Both the position numbers and the translations under genes were made by a program. The notes under the pieces are model-generated. The model was given only the letters and a program-made list of their open reading frames with translations. It searched no databases and had not been told where the DNA came from. This document shows, piece by piece, positions 43,428 to 52,987 of a DNA stretch of 64,000 nucleotides. Source of the DNA: Verrucomicrobiia bacterium (GTDB taxonomy: Bacteria; Verrucomicrobiota; Verrucomicrobiia; Verrucomicrobiales; DEV007); assembly GCA_030425385.1 (NCBI GenBank), contig JAUIAH010000003.1:248001-312000 (forward strand), in the 5' to 3' direction. Within the stretch, counting starts at the first letter, position 1. Every line of letters begins with the position of its first letter.

Positions 43428-44774
43428 CTAGCGCATTTCCGCTTCCCAGGCGGCCAACGCTTGCGGCAAGGTGGTGGCTTCGGGAGGGAGTATGGAGTTG
43501 TCCAACGCTAACAGGTTGCGTTCTTCGCTGGGGTCCTTGCCGAGATGAAAGAGCCAGGCGTCTTCCTCGTTGCCTTGCACACGATGAATGTATTTCCACT
43601 CGCCAGAGCGGATGGCTTTCCAGGTGCGATCGCCTCGGCGGGCGCGCCAGTAGAGCTTGCGGGATTGGTTGGGCTTTCCTTCTCGTAGGTGCTTGAGGAT
43701 GTCGATGCCATCGAGATTGGTGGTTGGAGCTCTTAACATTCCTGCGATAGAGCGTGTGAAGTCCATGGTGAGGCATGTTTGCGAGCTGGTGGTGCCTGCC
43801 GGGAGGATGCCAGGCCATCGCGCGATCATAGCCGTGCGGATGCCGCCTTCAAAGAGACCGCCCTTGGCGCCGCGCCAAGGGGCGTTGCGGCTCGGACCCA
43901 TGCCACCATGGTCAGATCCGAAGAGAACAAGCGTGTTCTCCGCGAGTTTGAGTTTCTCGAGGCGCTCTAACAGCATGCCTACCGCGCGATCGAGATCTTC
44001 GATCATGGCCAGGTAGGGCTTGCGAGTGCCAGCCATCCATTGCTCCTCTGTCCAGGTTTTCTCGCCATCTTGAGGTGTTTGGAAAGGGAAGTGTGGGGTG
44101 GTGTAGGGGACGTAGAGAAAGAAGGGCTTCTGGTGGTGATCATCGAGAAACTGAACGGCTTCGCGCGTGATCAGGTGTGTCATGTAGCCGTCTGCTTGCG
44201 TCGGTTGGTGATCGCGATAGAGGACGGGGATGGGCGATAGTTCACGATGAGTGAAGTAGTCGCAGTTGCCTCCCAGAACGCCAAAGAAATGATCGAACCC
44301 ATGCTTGAGCGGGAGGAGGTGGGCCTCATAACCAAGATGCCATTTCCCGAAGATGCCAGTGATGTAGCCGGCGTCTTTGAAGGCGCGGGGGAGAAATGAA
44401 TCTTCGGTGGCCAAGCCTAACTGATGGGCTTCGGCTTGAGTGATGGCGTCGTCATATCGGCCGACGTTTCCGGTGCCGATGGCGCATTCCAAGCCTTTGA
44501 ATCGCGCCGGGTAGCGGCCGGTGAGCAACGCGGTACGCGTGGGCGTGCATTCGGCTCCATTAGCGTAGTAGTGCGTGAAGCGCACGCCCTGGCTTGCCAA
44601 TCGATCGATGTGAGGGGTGTCGACGTCGGGCGCGCCGTAGCAACGGAGATCGCCGTAACCCATGTCATCGACCAAGATCCAGACCACATTGACGGGATCA
44701 GTCGCGCGAGAAGGTGCGGCTGTGAGGAGGAGTGCTGCTAAGAAGGCGCTCCATTTAAGGGAGAGGCGTTTCAT
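43428..44774 (-). CDS. Secreted sulfatase, formylglycine-dependent (Cys type)
   Basis: 448 residues, signal peptide 1-24 (SRAT). Metal-binding DD (36-37) in ILVDDMGYGD; the formylglycine signature CTPTRTALLTGRYP (Cys76) is complete, so the enzyme needs a maturase, not seen here. GKWHLGY and FGSDHGGMG supply further active-site residues. It hydrolyses sulfate esters, probably from marine or animal glycans. S1-family length is normal. It is followed leftward by the palindrome; the metallopeptidase gene lies 26 bp upstream and is probably cotranscribed. Confidence 0.95.
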   Translation of the reverse strand: MKRLSLKWSAFLAALLLTAAPSRATDPVNVVWILVDDMGYGDLRCYGAPDVDTPHIDRLASQGVRFTHYYANGAECTPTRTALLTGRYPARFKGLECAIGTGNVGRYDDAITQAEAHQLGLATEDSFLPRAFKDAGYITGIFGKWHLGYEAHLLPLKHGFDHFFGVLGGNCDYFTHRELSPIPVLYRDHQPTQADGYMTHLITREAVQFLDDHHQKPFFLYVPYTTPHFPFQTPQDGEKTWTEEQWMAGTRKPYLAMIEDLDRAVGMLLERLEKLKLAENTLVLFGSDHGGMGPSRNAPWRGAKGGLFEGGIRTAMIARWPGILPAGTTSSQTCLTMDFTRSIAGMLRAPTTNLDGIDILKHLREGKPNQSRKLYWRARRGDRTWKAIRSGEWKYIHRVQGNEEDAWLFHLGKDPSEERNLLALDNSILPPEATTLPQALAAWEAEMR

Positions 44775-44800
44775 GGTTAGAGTGTCAGTGGTTGATCGTT

Positions 44801-45535
44801 TCAGTCGAAGGCGCCCCAGACGTCCACCATGAGCGCATGGGTGTCAGGATCGTGCTCCTGCAATTCGGCGCGGACAAAGGGGTAGAAGTCGTTGCGATAG
44901 AAATAGCTCTCGGTGCTCTCCGCGAAGTATTCTTTGTGGTTTGTCTTGGCGTAGTGGGGGAGTATCTGGCCATTGAAGAGCAGCACCCTGTCGTAGAGCT
45001 TGGCGTCCATGGCCTTTTGATAAGCTGCTAACGTGGGTTCGTGGTCGAATGTTAGGATCTGATCATGGTAGGCGTGAGCGAGTTCATGCAGGACCACCGC
45101 AGGATGTTTGAGCAGTTGGTTGCGGTCTAACAGTGCCTTTGCTTGTGGGATGTGGACTTTCTTGTGCAAACGCGGATCGTGCCCGTGCTTCTTAAGCCAC
45201 CCGAGGCCTGGGTGGTATTGCATGTTCTTCAGCGTGGGGTGAGCGTGCTCGATCCAGATCTCACAGGTGCGTAATTTCTCCAGACGAGTAGTGTCCATGA
45301 GGAGACTGATGCGATGCAAGTGGTCGCCTAACATCCGCAAACTGCGCTTGCCAAGCAGTGCCTGTGGGCCTTCTTCCAGCAAAGCGGGGTCCACGTGAAC
45401 GGTCCAGCCATCCATCTGCGTGATCACAGGGTCAAAGCGGACGCCTTTGGCAGAGGGCTTGGTTTCATCTGCGAGGGTTGCGGCTTTAGTGGAAAGGGAG
45501 ATGAGGAGAATCAGAGCCACGCGCGGAATCGTCAT
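44801..45535 (-). CDS. Secreted zinc metallopeptidase (HExxH)
   Basis: 244 residues with a signal peptide (1-22, TLADE). The zincin motif is VVLHELAHAYHD (His150, Glu151, His154) and the third ligand is probably a Glu in YFAESTESYF (Glu206 or Glu209), as in the anthrax-lethal-factor-like group. A recurring family beside sulfatases and hydrolases in PVC bacteria (recall). Substrate unknown. Leftward, 26 bp before the sulfatase. Confidence 0.8.
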   Translation of the reverse strand: MTIPRVALILLISLSTKAATLADETKPSAKGVRFDPVITQMDGWTVHVDPALLEEGPQALLGKRSLRMLGDHLHRISLLMDTTRLEKLRTCEIWIEHAHPTLKNMQYHPGLGWLKKHGHDPRLHKKVHIPQAKALLDRNQLLKHPAVVLHELAHAYHDQILTFDHEPTLAAYQKAMDAKLYDRVLLFNGQILPHYAKTNHKEYFAESTESYFYRNDFYPFVRAELQEHDPDTHALMVDVWGAFD

Positions 45536-45623
45536 GATCCCAGCCTGACGATTTCCACAGGCTTGTCACGTCTCATTCGTTCCAAGCATTGCTTGCCCAT
45601 GCAGGGTGCGCTAGGGTTTCGCT

Positions 45624-46883
45624 ATGTTGGTGCGTTGCCTTCTAGCCTTGACCGCCCTTGCTCTCGTTTCACCGGCATGGGGTGAGCTGACTATGGATAC
45701 GTTGCGGGAGCGGGAGCGGCTCATGCGTCAGGCGGTGCGGGTGGTGCACCCCGCGACGGTGGGCATCTTGTTTGAAGATGGCTCGGGAGCGGGGAGTGGC
45801 GTGATCGTGGCGGAAGCCGGTCTCGTGCTCACGGCGGCGCATGTCAGTGGCAAGAGTGGGCGTCCGGTGACAGTGATTCTGGCAGGGGGCGAGCGCTTGC
45901 CGGGCAAGACTTTGGGGGCCTATCGCTCGTTGGACGCTGGCATGATTCAGATCGAGGCCCAGGATCGTCGCTTTCCGGTGCTTCCGTTAGGAGATTCGGA
46001 CGCGTTGACGTTGGGACAGTGGTGTCTGGCCATTGGCCATCCTGGTGGATTCATCAATGAGCGTTCGGCACCGGTGCGATTGGGGCGTTTGCTAGATTTG
46101 AATGCCAATGGATTCCTCATCACGGATTCTACCTTGGTTGGAGGCGATTCCGGTGGTCCTTTGGTGGATTTGCAAGGACGCCTGATTGGCATTCATTCTT
46201 CCATTGGGATTGATCTGGCAGAGAATCGTCACGTGCCTATCAATGCCTTCAAAAAGCATTGGGAATCGATGCGGGCGGGTGAGGAGACGGGACGCCTGTT
46301 TGACTGGATGCGCCGCGACATGCCGTTCTTGGGAGTGGTGTTAGATATGGAGGCGCCTGCCAAACAAGGTGCGGTGGTCCGCAGCGTGGTGAAGGGATCT
46401 CCCGCGGAAGAAGTGGGGATAAAGGAGGGGGATCGTGTCTTAGCGATTGATGGGCGTCCGCTTGCCAATGGATCGGAGTTGATCGATCGTGTGCGGAGGA
46501 AAGATCCGGGAGATCGTGTCACGCTGTTAGTAGAATCCGACGGCGAGAGTCGAGAGCTGCGCATGCGCCTGCAACGCTTCCGAGATTTCCAGGATGAGAT
46601 TGATCCGCCAGAATCACCTGAACGCCCAGGCTACCTGGGGGTGCGATTGCAAGAGGTGGATGGGGGCATTGTCGTTCGGGAAGTGGTGCCAGGGTCGCCT
46701 GCAGCCAAGGCGGATTTGCGGGAGAATGATGTCGTCCTTGCATTGGACGATGACGATCCAGGTGATATTGACGCTTTTGTGGAGCGATTGAAATCGATGG
46801 GGGCTGGCTCCAAGATCACTCTGAGCATGAAGAGAGGAGAAGAAACGGTATCCTGCCAAGTGACGCTGGGTGCGCGTCCCTAG
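45624..46883 (+). CDS. Deg/HtrA serine protease with two PDZ domains (active)
   Basis: 419 residues, signal peptide 1-20. Protease domain with intact triad: His73 in LVLTAAHV, Asp104 in SLDAGMIQI, Ser176 in GGDSGGPL. PDZ1 (about 233-325) has FLGVVLD, GSPAEEVGIKEGDRVLAIDG; PDZ2 (about 333-418) has YLGVRLQ, GSPAAKADLRENDVVLALDD. This is the classical Deg layout for periplasmic quality control. The gene is directly followed by a dead paralogue (22 bp). Confidence 0.93.
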   Translation: MLVRCLLALTALALVSPAWGELTMDTLRERERLMRQAVRVVHPATVGILFEDGSGAGSGVIVAEAGLVLTAAHVSGKSGRPVTVILAGGERLPGKTLGAYRSLDAGMIQIEAQDRRFPVLPLGDSDALTLGQWCLAIGHPGGFINERSAPVRLGRLLDLNANGFLITDSTLVGGDSGGPLVDLQGRLIGIHSSIGIDLAENRHVPINAFKKHWESMRAGEETGRLFDWMRRDMPFLGVVLDMEAPAKQGAVVRSVVKGSPAEEVGIKEGDRVLAIDGRPLANGSELIDRVRRKDPGDRVTLLVESDGESRELRMRLQRFRDFQDEIDPPESPERPGYLGVRLQEVDGGIVVREVVPGSPAAKADLRENDVVLALDDDDPGDIDAFVERLKSMGAGSKITLSMKRGEETVSCQVTLGARP

Positions 46884-46905
46884 CAATCAATTGAATCAGA
46901 CGACG

Positions 46906-48066
46906 ATGAAACGGCTCACAGCTCTCTTTACCGGTTTTGTGGTGATAACGAACGCGATTGCAGATGATCGTGCCGCGCTCATGGAAGACTTGTTCGACCT
47001 TCTCTCTCCCGAGATATCCGAGGAACAGCAAGAGATCAACGACGCGCAATTGTTAGAAATTCTCAATGCCTTTGAGCCAATCGTTGCTGAGGCGGGGAAG
47101 GCAACAGTGGGGATCACGGACGGCGAACGATTGTTGGCCTTGGGAACGGTCGTCCAAGCTGAGGGTGGGATTGTGACAAAGGCGAGCGAACTCATTGACG
47201 GACCGATGTTCTGTCAGTTTGCAGATGGGAGTCGCGCCCGAGCGAAAGTGGAGAAGACGGCTCTACGCCATGACCTGGCATTATTGCGAATTGAACAAGA
47301 GGGGTTGCCGGTGGCGCCACTCGTGCGTGAGATGGCCCTGGTGGGGAGCCTCATTGCCACGCCGAGTTCGCGTGCGCAAGTGTCAGGCGTGGGTGTGGTG
47401 AGTGTCGGTGTGCGGGATCTGTCTGGGCAAGGGAAAGGATACCTTGGGGTGAGCATGGTGAAGCGAGGAGGGCGTCTGGTTCTCGAAAGTGTCGGGGAGT
47501 CGACCGCTGCCGAGGCCGCTGGACTCCAAGCGGGCGATGTCTTGTTAGCATTGGACGGGGTGCCATATGCGTCTATGAAGGCATTCTCAGATACTATTGC
47601 GGCGCTGCCGCCTGAACAGGACATCGAGATTCGCTTACGGCGCCGTGGAGAAACGCGCACGGTCACGGTGTCCTTGGGAAGCCGAGAAGAAGCACACGAA
47701 TTGTTCAATCCACTGACGGCCATGGATCACATGGGCGGACGGACGAGTGCCCGGCGGACAGGGTTCCCTCAAGTGTGGCAGCATGACATCGGCTTGCAAC
47801 CGCGCCAGATGGGTGGCCCCGTGGTGAATCTAGATGGTAATGTGATAGGGGTTAATATTGCTCGAGCTGGCCGAGTAAAGACCTACGCAGTCCCATCGTC
47901 CATTGTGCTGGATTGGCTCGCCAACTCGGAAGACGGTGAGAATGGGAAGGAGGCAGCGCCCGAAGGAGATCGAGATGATCTAGCGGAGCTTCTGCGTGAA
48001 TTGCAGGAAGCGGAACAGAGCTTGAAAGCCGCCCGCGAGAAGTTGGAGGCGAAGAAGAAGGAATAG
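46906..48066 (+). CDS. Catalytically dead Deg-like protein with PDZ inserted in the protease fold
   Basis: 386 residues, signal peptide 1-19. The N-terminal half aligns with trypsin-like Deg strands: GIVTKASEL in place of the usual TNNHV (His replaced, near Ser94) and RHDLALLRI with Asp123 kept. Then comes a PDZ domain (about 178-258; YLGVSMV, AGLQAGDVLLALDG). Only after the PDZ follows the serine loop, as QMGGPVVNLDGNVIGVN (Met302 where Ser is expected), with the final strand TYAVPSSIV. The PDZ thus lies inside the protease fold. A charged coiled coil (about 355-386) ends the protein. Probably a regulator or substrate adaptor for the active protease next door. The ATG at 46906 is chosen because it starts the signal peptide. 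Confidence 0.8.
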   Translation: MKRLTALFTGFVVITNAIADDRAALMEDLFDLLSPEISEEQQEINDAQLLEILNAFEPIVAEAGKATVGITDGERLLALGTVVQAEGGIVTKASELIDGPMFCQFADGSRARAKVEKTALRHDLALLRIEQEGLPVAPLVREMALVGSLIATPSSRAQVSGVGVVSVGVRDLSGQGKGYLGVSMVKRGGRLVLESVGESTAAEAAGLQAGDVLLALDGVPYASMKAFSDTIAALPPEQDIEIRLRRRGETRTVTVSLGSREEAHELFNPLTAMDHMGGRTSARRTGFPQVWQHDIGLQPRQMGGPVVNLDGNVIGVNIARAGRVKTYAVPSSIVLDWLANSEDGENGKEAAPEGDRDDLAELLRELQEAEQSLKAAREKLEAKKKE

Positions 48067-48067
48067 G

Positions 48068-48370
48068 GTGAGGCCAAGACCTTGGCCAGTGGTGCTCGCC
48101 AGCTTAACCTTTCTGGTAGTGCTGTTGATGACTGTGAAGCAATCTCCGCCGGGATCGGCGAACAACTCTGTGAGAGCCAACAAGTTGATTGGCTATCGCA
48201 TTGGTCACGATTGGGTGGAGCCGCCTGCAGACGCCATCTCGGAGGCGACTGCAGCCAGGCGTTTGTTAGGAACGCAAGGGGATGCAATCAGGCTGCGTCT
48301 GAATACGGAATGCTCGCAGCCGAACTGCCGCACCTGCCAGTGGATGGCTCAATTTGGAGGCGAGTGGTAG
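48068..48370 (+). CDS. Possible small membrane-anchored protein
   Basis: 100 residues from a GTG one base after the stop of the dead Deg-like gene. One N-terminal hydrophobic helix (about 8-23) and a polar rest with CSQPNCRTC near the C-terminus. No known family and no clear ribosome site; supported mainly by position and the helix. A second overlapping frame (48082-48408) lacks any such sign. Confidence 0.35.
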   Translation: MRPRPWPVVLASLTFLVVLLMTVKQSPPGSANNSVRANKLIGYRIGHDWVEPPADAISEATAARRLLGTQGDAIRLRLNTECSQPNCRTCQWMAQFGGEW

Positions 48371-48394
48371 AGGGGCTGTTGAAACGAGAATCGC

Positions 48395-50107
48395 CTAGTT
48401 TGCCTTAGGAAGTCGCACGCAAGTCGCGTGCTCTCCATTGCGAAGGTAGAGCCGGTCGCCTACCACCACGGGATGATTCCACGTCTTGGCGTCGAGCGCC
48501 TGGAAGCGACCCAATTCTTCATGCGCGTCCGGGGATGCCTTGAGAAGAATGATCTCTCCGTATTCGCCGGACACTAACAACGCGCCAGTGTCCTCTAGGA
48601 GAATCACCTGGCCTTTGCCGTAGCGACCGCCTTTCCAGGCACGCTCTCCCGTGGCGAGATCGATGCAGGTGAAGATGCTATTGTCGAACCCGTAGAGGTA
48701 ACCTTGATAGGCCACCGCGTCGTTGAAGTCGGGTTTCAATCGGCGAGAAGTCCATTGTTCTTCTCCAATGAGCCCGTTTGCAGCGCGAGTCACCCGAAGG
48801 CGCCGGGTGCCGGATCCCATTCCTGACAGAATGATAATAGAATCGTCAATCACCACGGATTGGAGGCAACGGTAACCGTTGTGAGGCCATGCGTGGACGA
48901 GCGCGCGCGTTCCCTGAATGGGGTCGATCAGGTCCAGGCCTTCATTCGTGGTGATGGCTACCAGGTCTTGATCGGCAAGGCGCACGCGTTGGGCCGAGGC
49001 ATAAGAATCGTTGCCGGAGGGAACCGCCCACAACCGATTCCCCGAATCTTTGTGAAAGGCGAGGGTGCCCAAGTCGCCCTTGCCACCTGCGTAGACGATC
49101 ACGGCGTCTCCAACGATCAGGGGAGATGACGCAAAGCCCCAGGTGGGTGGCTGCCGATTGGCAACCTCACGGAGATCGACACGCCAATCGGGGAGACCGG
49201 TTCGCGTATGGAGCCGTTGGAGAACGCCCTGCGCACCTAGCACGTAAAGCGCACCTTCATGAAGGGTGGGCGTGGCGCGTGGTCCTGGACCCCCTAACGG
49301 TTCGTCGAAGCGTGCGTTGATCGCGTGGGTCCAAAGTTCTTCTCCGGTCTCTGCATGCAAGCACACCACCGTTTCGTAGTCGCCCCGCTGATCTTGGGTA
49401 AAGAGCAAGGGTTCGGCAACGCTAAAGGAGGACCAGCCTTTGCCGAGGGGGACTTTCCACAGCGTTTCGGGAGGTGATGCTTCCCAATCAGTGGCGAAGC
49501 GTGTTCCCCGTTGGATGCCCAGGCGGTCTCGTCCTCGAAACTCAGGCCATTGGGGGTGCGCGAGCCCGCCCGTGAGGGCATCTGCCAACGCTTTCCCTTG
49601 CATGCCTGAGACGGTCTCTGCAGCAAGGGCGGCATCGGAGGTCGGCGTCCAACGCCAGACGTAGGCGTTCGACATGCTCCCATCCATGCCATTACTCCTC
49701 AGGAGCAATGAGCCTCCCGCAGCGAGAGCGCCTAACAGAAGCGCTGTTCCGGTGCGGCGGATCGGTTCTTGATTTCTACCAAACGCGGCGGCAAGGGCAA
49801 AGATGCCCACACCGAGAGGGATGGTGAGCATCACGGAGCCAGGTCCTAACATGCTCGGATGTGAATAGAAGATTGATAGGGCGAGCGCGAGAATGAGGAA
49901 GAGAGTGCCGACGACTTTCTCCGTCCGCGTGGCTCGGCTCCAACCCACCCACCAGATGAGCAGGAGCAGGGCGCCGATGATCGGGCTGAAAGCGGTCGCC
50001 ATCCAGAGATAGGCTGGCCCTTCGTCGACTAACGGAGTGACGTAACGAAGCGCCACCATGAGCACGAGGCAGAGAAGGGCGGGCCAGATGCGGAGGGGAG
50101 GGTTCAT
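48395..50107 (-). CDS. Membrane-anchored PQQ-type beta-propeller protein
   Basis: 570 residues. The first 150 hold five to six transmembrane helices; the rest is a PQQ-like propeller with blades such as VCLHAETGEELWTHAI, LHTRTGLPDWRVDL, FHKDSGNRLWAVPS and IDLATGERAWKGG. The region WPEFRGRDRLGIQ just before the propeller is typical of verrucomicrobial propeller proteins. The role is unclear: BamB-like scaffold or dehydrogenase-like. It follows the next propeller gene by 9 bp in the same leftward unit. Confidence 0.82.
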   Translation of the reverse strand: MNPPLRIWPALLCLVLMVALRYVTPLVDEGPAYLWMATAFSPIIGALLLLIWWVGWSRATRTEKVVGTLFLILALALSIFYSHPSMLGPGSVMLTIPLGVGIFALAAAFGRNQEPIRRTGTALLLGALAAGGSLLLRSNGMDGSMSNAYVWRWTPTSDAALAAETVSGMQGKALADALTGGLAHPQWPEFRGRDRLGIQRGTRFATDWEASPPETLWKVPLGKGWSSFSVAEPLLFTQDQRGDYETVVCLHAETGEELWTHAINARFDEPLGGPGPRATPTLHEGALYVLGAQGVLQRLHTRTGLPDWRVDLREVANRQPPTWGFASSPLIVGDAVIVYAGGKGDLGTLAFHKDSGNRLWAVPSGNDSYASAQRVRLADQDLVAITTNEGLDLIDPIQGTRALVHAWPHNGYRCLQSVVIDDSIIILSGMGSGTRRLRVTRAANGLIGEEQWTSRRLKPDFNDAVAYQGYLYGFDNSIFTCIDLATGERAWKGGRYGKGQVILLEDTGALLVSGEYGEIILLKASPDAHEELGRFQALDAKTWNHPVVVGDRLYLRNGEHATCVRLPKAN

Positions 50108-50116
50108 GACAAAGAG

Positions 50117-51694
50117 TCAGTTCGCGGTTTGCCAGAAGATGCGGAGGAAACGGGTGGCAGCGCCATCGAGAGGGAGGCTCGTGGAAATATCCCACCGTTC
50201 CCCCAGGTCCTCGAACTGAAAGGAGGGCAAAGGGAGTGGTGACGCTTCCCAGGTCTCCAAGCGGGGACTGGTTTGCAACTGGAAGCGCGCCCGCACGCCT
50301 TTCTGCAGCGGAAAAGTGAAGCGCTGAGATCCAATCGTGAGGCGAGGAAAGTCATGGGCGTCTCGCGGAGATGTCCCCGCGGCAAACTCTTCCAGATCAC
50401 GGAACCCATCGCCGTCCGAATCTCTTCCCGTCCCAGCAAATTCTGGAGGAATCTGAAAGGATGTTAGCCATTTGGAGAACGTCTGCTCGAACCGTCCGTG
50501 GCCTGTTGGGTGACCGCGAAAGGTAGGCCAGGAGGCGTCGTCTAACGGGTTTCCTGCGCCATGAATCTTGTAGAATCGTTCGTTGGCGGTTCCGATGTAG
50601 ACATTTCCTGCGGGGTCGAGCACGGGTGTGGCATCGGTGTATCCCGGAAACGTGGTCGACCACAAGATCTCCCCTGACTCTTGATCGATGTAGGAGAGTT
50701 GCGATTGGGGTTCCGTTTCTCCTTCTGTGAGAGGAGGAGCGCCACAGATGTAGACGTTGCCTTCGCGATCAATGGTAGGGGATCCATAGAAGACTTGGCC
50801 AATGTCAGGGTTTCGCCAAATCTCGCGCTCTGCGATGAAGGGCTCGGTGAAGTACTTGAGGAGTTCACCTCCGCGGTGAGCCACATAGAGGCTGCCATCG
50901 GTGCCAATGACAGGGGAACTATCGACCAGATCGCCAGTGTCTTCCCTCCAGAAAAGATTTCCCGAAGTGCGGTCGACCGCGTAGAGGAAATGGTCTCCCG
51001 AGCCCACGTAGAGGTAGTTCTGATCGTCGAGGCATGGAGACGAGTAGATGCGCAGACGGACCCCCATGACATTTCCCTGGCGCGGCTTGTAGCTCCACAG
51101 GCGATTGCCCTCCAGATCTAGCGCATAGATGGTATTGGCGAGATCGGCGACATAGAGGCGGCCTTCGCGTTCGTCGAGAACGGGCGAGGACGCGACGCCG
51201 CCCGTGAGGAAATGCGACCAGAGGAGTGCGCCTTCGTGATCTAACGCATAGACGAAACGGTCGCGTGAACCGAAGTAGCAGCGTCCTTGGGTGTCGAGAC
51301 AGGGGGTGGAATCGATCCGTCCTGCGGTGTCAAAGTGCCAGAGGATCTCGCCATCGGCTTTGTTGAGACAATACAGCTGGGTGTCATCGCAACCCACATA
51401 AACGCGCGTAGAACTGAGCGCGGGGGCTGCCATCAGCCAGTTGGGAAATGATTGATCCCAGACAGGTTCGCCGGTCTCTTGGTGCAAACGATAGAGCGTC
51501 CCTGAGGGCGTGCTCGCCGAGCCGCCCGCCGTGCCGACGTAAAGGGCATCTCCATCGAAGGCTGCCGAACTCATGGCCCGACCATTCACTGGGGTTTCCC
51601 AAAGCACGTCGCCGACCTCCAGATCCTCTGTCGCGGTCACTTGGGAAGCTCCCAAGACCACTGAAAGAGAGAAAGTTAGGGCTAGGCGACGCAC
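50117..51694 (-). CDS. Secreted PQQ-type beta-propeller protein with C-terminal calcium-loop region
   Basis: 525 residues, signal peptide 1-21. Propeller blades LYRLHQETGEPVWDQ, LYCLNKADGEILWHFD, VYALDHEGALLWSH and YAVDRTSGNLFWRED run to about residue 385. They are followed by a thrombospondin-3-like element DSDGDGFRDLEEFAAGTSP, then a beta-rich C-terminal module (RFQLQTSPRLETWEA) common to secreted verrucomicrobial proteins. Likely extracytoplasmic, perhaps binding or sorting. Paired with the membrane-anchored propeller gene 9 bp downstream. Confidence 0.85.
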   Translation of the reverse strand: MRRLALTFSLSVVLGASQVTATEDLEVGDVLWETPVNGRAMSSAAFDGDALYVGTAGGSASTPSGTLYRLHQETGEPVWDQSFPNWLMAAPALSSTRVYVGCDDTQLYCLNKADGEILWHFDTAGRIDSTPCLDTQGRCYFGSRDRFVYALDHEGALLWSHFLTGGVASSPVLDEREGRLYVADLANTIYALDLEGNRLWSYKPRQGNVMGVRLRIYSSPCLDDQNYLYVGSGDHFLYAVDRTSGNLFWREDTGDLVDSSPVIGTDGSLYVAHRGGELLKYFTEPFIAEREIWRNPDIGQVFYGSPTIDREGNVYICGAPPLTEGETEPQSQLSYIDQESGEILWSTTFPGYTDATPVLDPAGNVYIGTANERFYKIHGAGNPLDDASWPTFRGHPTGHGRFEQTFSKWLTSFQIPPEFAGTGRDSDGDGFRDLEEFAAGTSPRDAHDFPRLTIGSQRFTFPLQKGVRARFQLQTSPRLETWEASPLPLPSFQFEDLGERWDISTSLPLDGAATRFLRIFWQTAN

Positions 51695-51757
51695 TCAAGA
51701 CGATGGTCAGGTCCCCCCGTGAACGCAAGTCCGATCCCGATCACTGGTCGGTTGTCG

Positions 51758-52153
51758 TCATGCCCATTGCGGGATCCGCAGATCGAATTCCGGGATGGCC
51801 ACGCGGATCAGCGCGCCTTCTTCCGTTTCTCCAAAGAAGGCACCTGACGCTTTGCTGTGATCGCCGATCACGTGGTAGCTGTTGTAGGTGAAATCGTCCC
51901 CCGGCTTGATGACGGGCTCCTTGTTCACCACGCCATCGCCTTCCACCACGAGGCAATCGCCGTTGGCTTGCCGAATAATCCATTTCCGTCCCACGATACG
52001 CACCTCCACGTTTGAGCGGTTGATGATGGAGATGAAATAGACGAACGGATGTGGGCGATCCTTTGGGGCTTCCAAGTTCGGCATGTAGATCACATCATCT
52101 ACTTCCACGGTGAGGCCGTCGAGTTCATCGAACCTTGTTGGAAATTTCTCCAC
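51758..52153 (-). CDS. apaG: ApaG domain protein
   Basis: 131 residues from the GTG at 52153 (a TTG at 52162 would add three). Fibronectin-like ApaG fold with FVYFISIINRSNVEVRIVGR, KWIIRQANG, VVNKEPVIKPGDDFTYNSYH and GAFFGETEEG, all family-typical. The function of ApaG is poorly known. No good ribosome site for either start. It is divergent from thiD across an AT-rich 68-bp gap that probably holds both promoters. Confidence 0.9.
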   Translation of the reverse strand: MEKFPTRFDELDGLTVEVDDVIYMPNLEAPKDRPHPFVYFISIINRSNVEVRIVGRKWIIRQANGDCLVVEGDGVVNKEPVIKPGDDFTYNSYHVIGDHSKASGAFFGETEEGALIRVAIPEFDLRIPQWA

Positions 52154-52211
52154 AAATAACAATTATTTCAAACAATCAAGATAGCAAGAACGCAGTTCCA
52201 TCCCTCAAGAC

Positions 52212-52215
52212 GGAG
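52212..52215 (+). promoter_or_regulatory. Ribosome binding site deciding the thiD start
   Basis: GGAG six bases before the GTG at 52222. No such site precedes the upstream TTG at 52135, which would also overlap the divergent apaG start. Confidence 0.65.
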
Positions 52216-52221
52216 CGTCCC

Positions 52222-52968
52222 GTGTGTCTAACCATCGCCGGTTCAGACTGTTCCGCAGGTGCAGGGATCCAGGCGGACTTGAAGGCGATGACGGCGTTGG
52301 ATACGGAAGCCCTTACCGTGGTGACTGCGGTCGTGGCAGAGACGCCGGCAGAGGTTGCATCCGTAGAGATCCTCTCATCGGAACTGGTCGCCTGCCAACT
52401 ACGACTCTTGCTCGAGACGTATCCTGTCCTCGCCATCAAGACGGGTCTCCTGGGCTCGGGAGATCAGATTCGGGCCTTGGTTCCCCTGCTTGAGCGATGG
52501 AAAGCGGACAGTCCCGATCATCGCTTGGTGGTGGATCCTATCGTCAGCGCCTCCACTGGGACCGCTTTGGCGCGGGAGGATACTTGGGAAGCTCTCCGGT
52601 GCGAACTGGTGCCCCTCGCAGATCTCATCACGCCGAATCTTGGAGAAGCCGCCTCGCTCCTTGGGCAGATTGAAGTAGCTCTTGAGGCCGCTACCGCGAC
52701 GGCGCTTGCCGAGTTGCTTTCCTGCGCGGTCTTGCTCAAAGGGGGGCACGCGAGGGCGTCTGCGGAGGCACGTGACCTCTTGCTTTCAGAGGTGGGGCTC
52801 ACGGAGTTCCGAACGCCGCGCATTCCTGGTGGGCATCGGCGTCATGGGACCGGCTGCACTCTCAGTGCGGCCATCACCGCTGCACTCGCCAAGGGACAGG
52901 CGATGGAAGATGCCGTAGCTGAGGGGAAAGCCTACCTCTTCGATCTTCTCCAAAGGGAGTTCGCTTGA
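52222..52968 (+). CDS. thiD: Hydroxymethylpyrimidine/phosphomethylpyrimidine kinase
   Basis: 248 residues from the GTG at 52222. Ribokinase-like fold: TIAGSDCSAGAGIQADLKAM at the N-terminus, LVVDPIVSASTG, ADLITPNLGEAASLLG, VLLKGGHA and the anion-hole motif HGTGCTLSAAI. It phosphorylates HMP and HMP-P in thiamine synthesis. The canonical second Gly of GSDPSGGAGIQ is Ala here and Pro is Cys. No other thi genes are present. Convergent with the PCD gene 19 bp downstream. Confidence 0.92.
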   Translation: MCLTIAGSDCSAGAGIQADLKAMTALDTEALTVVTAVVAETPAEVASVEILSSELVACQLRLLLETYPVLAIKTGLLGSGDQIRALVPLLERWKADSPDHRLVVDPIVSASTGTALAREDTWEALRCELVPLADLITPNLGEAASLLGQIEVALEAATATALAELLSCAVLLKGGHARASAEARDLLLSEVGLTEFRTPRIPGGHRRHGTGCTLSAAITAALAKGQAMEDAVAEGKAYLFDLLQREFA

Positions 52969-52987
52969 GGCGACGCATCGTCTGGGA

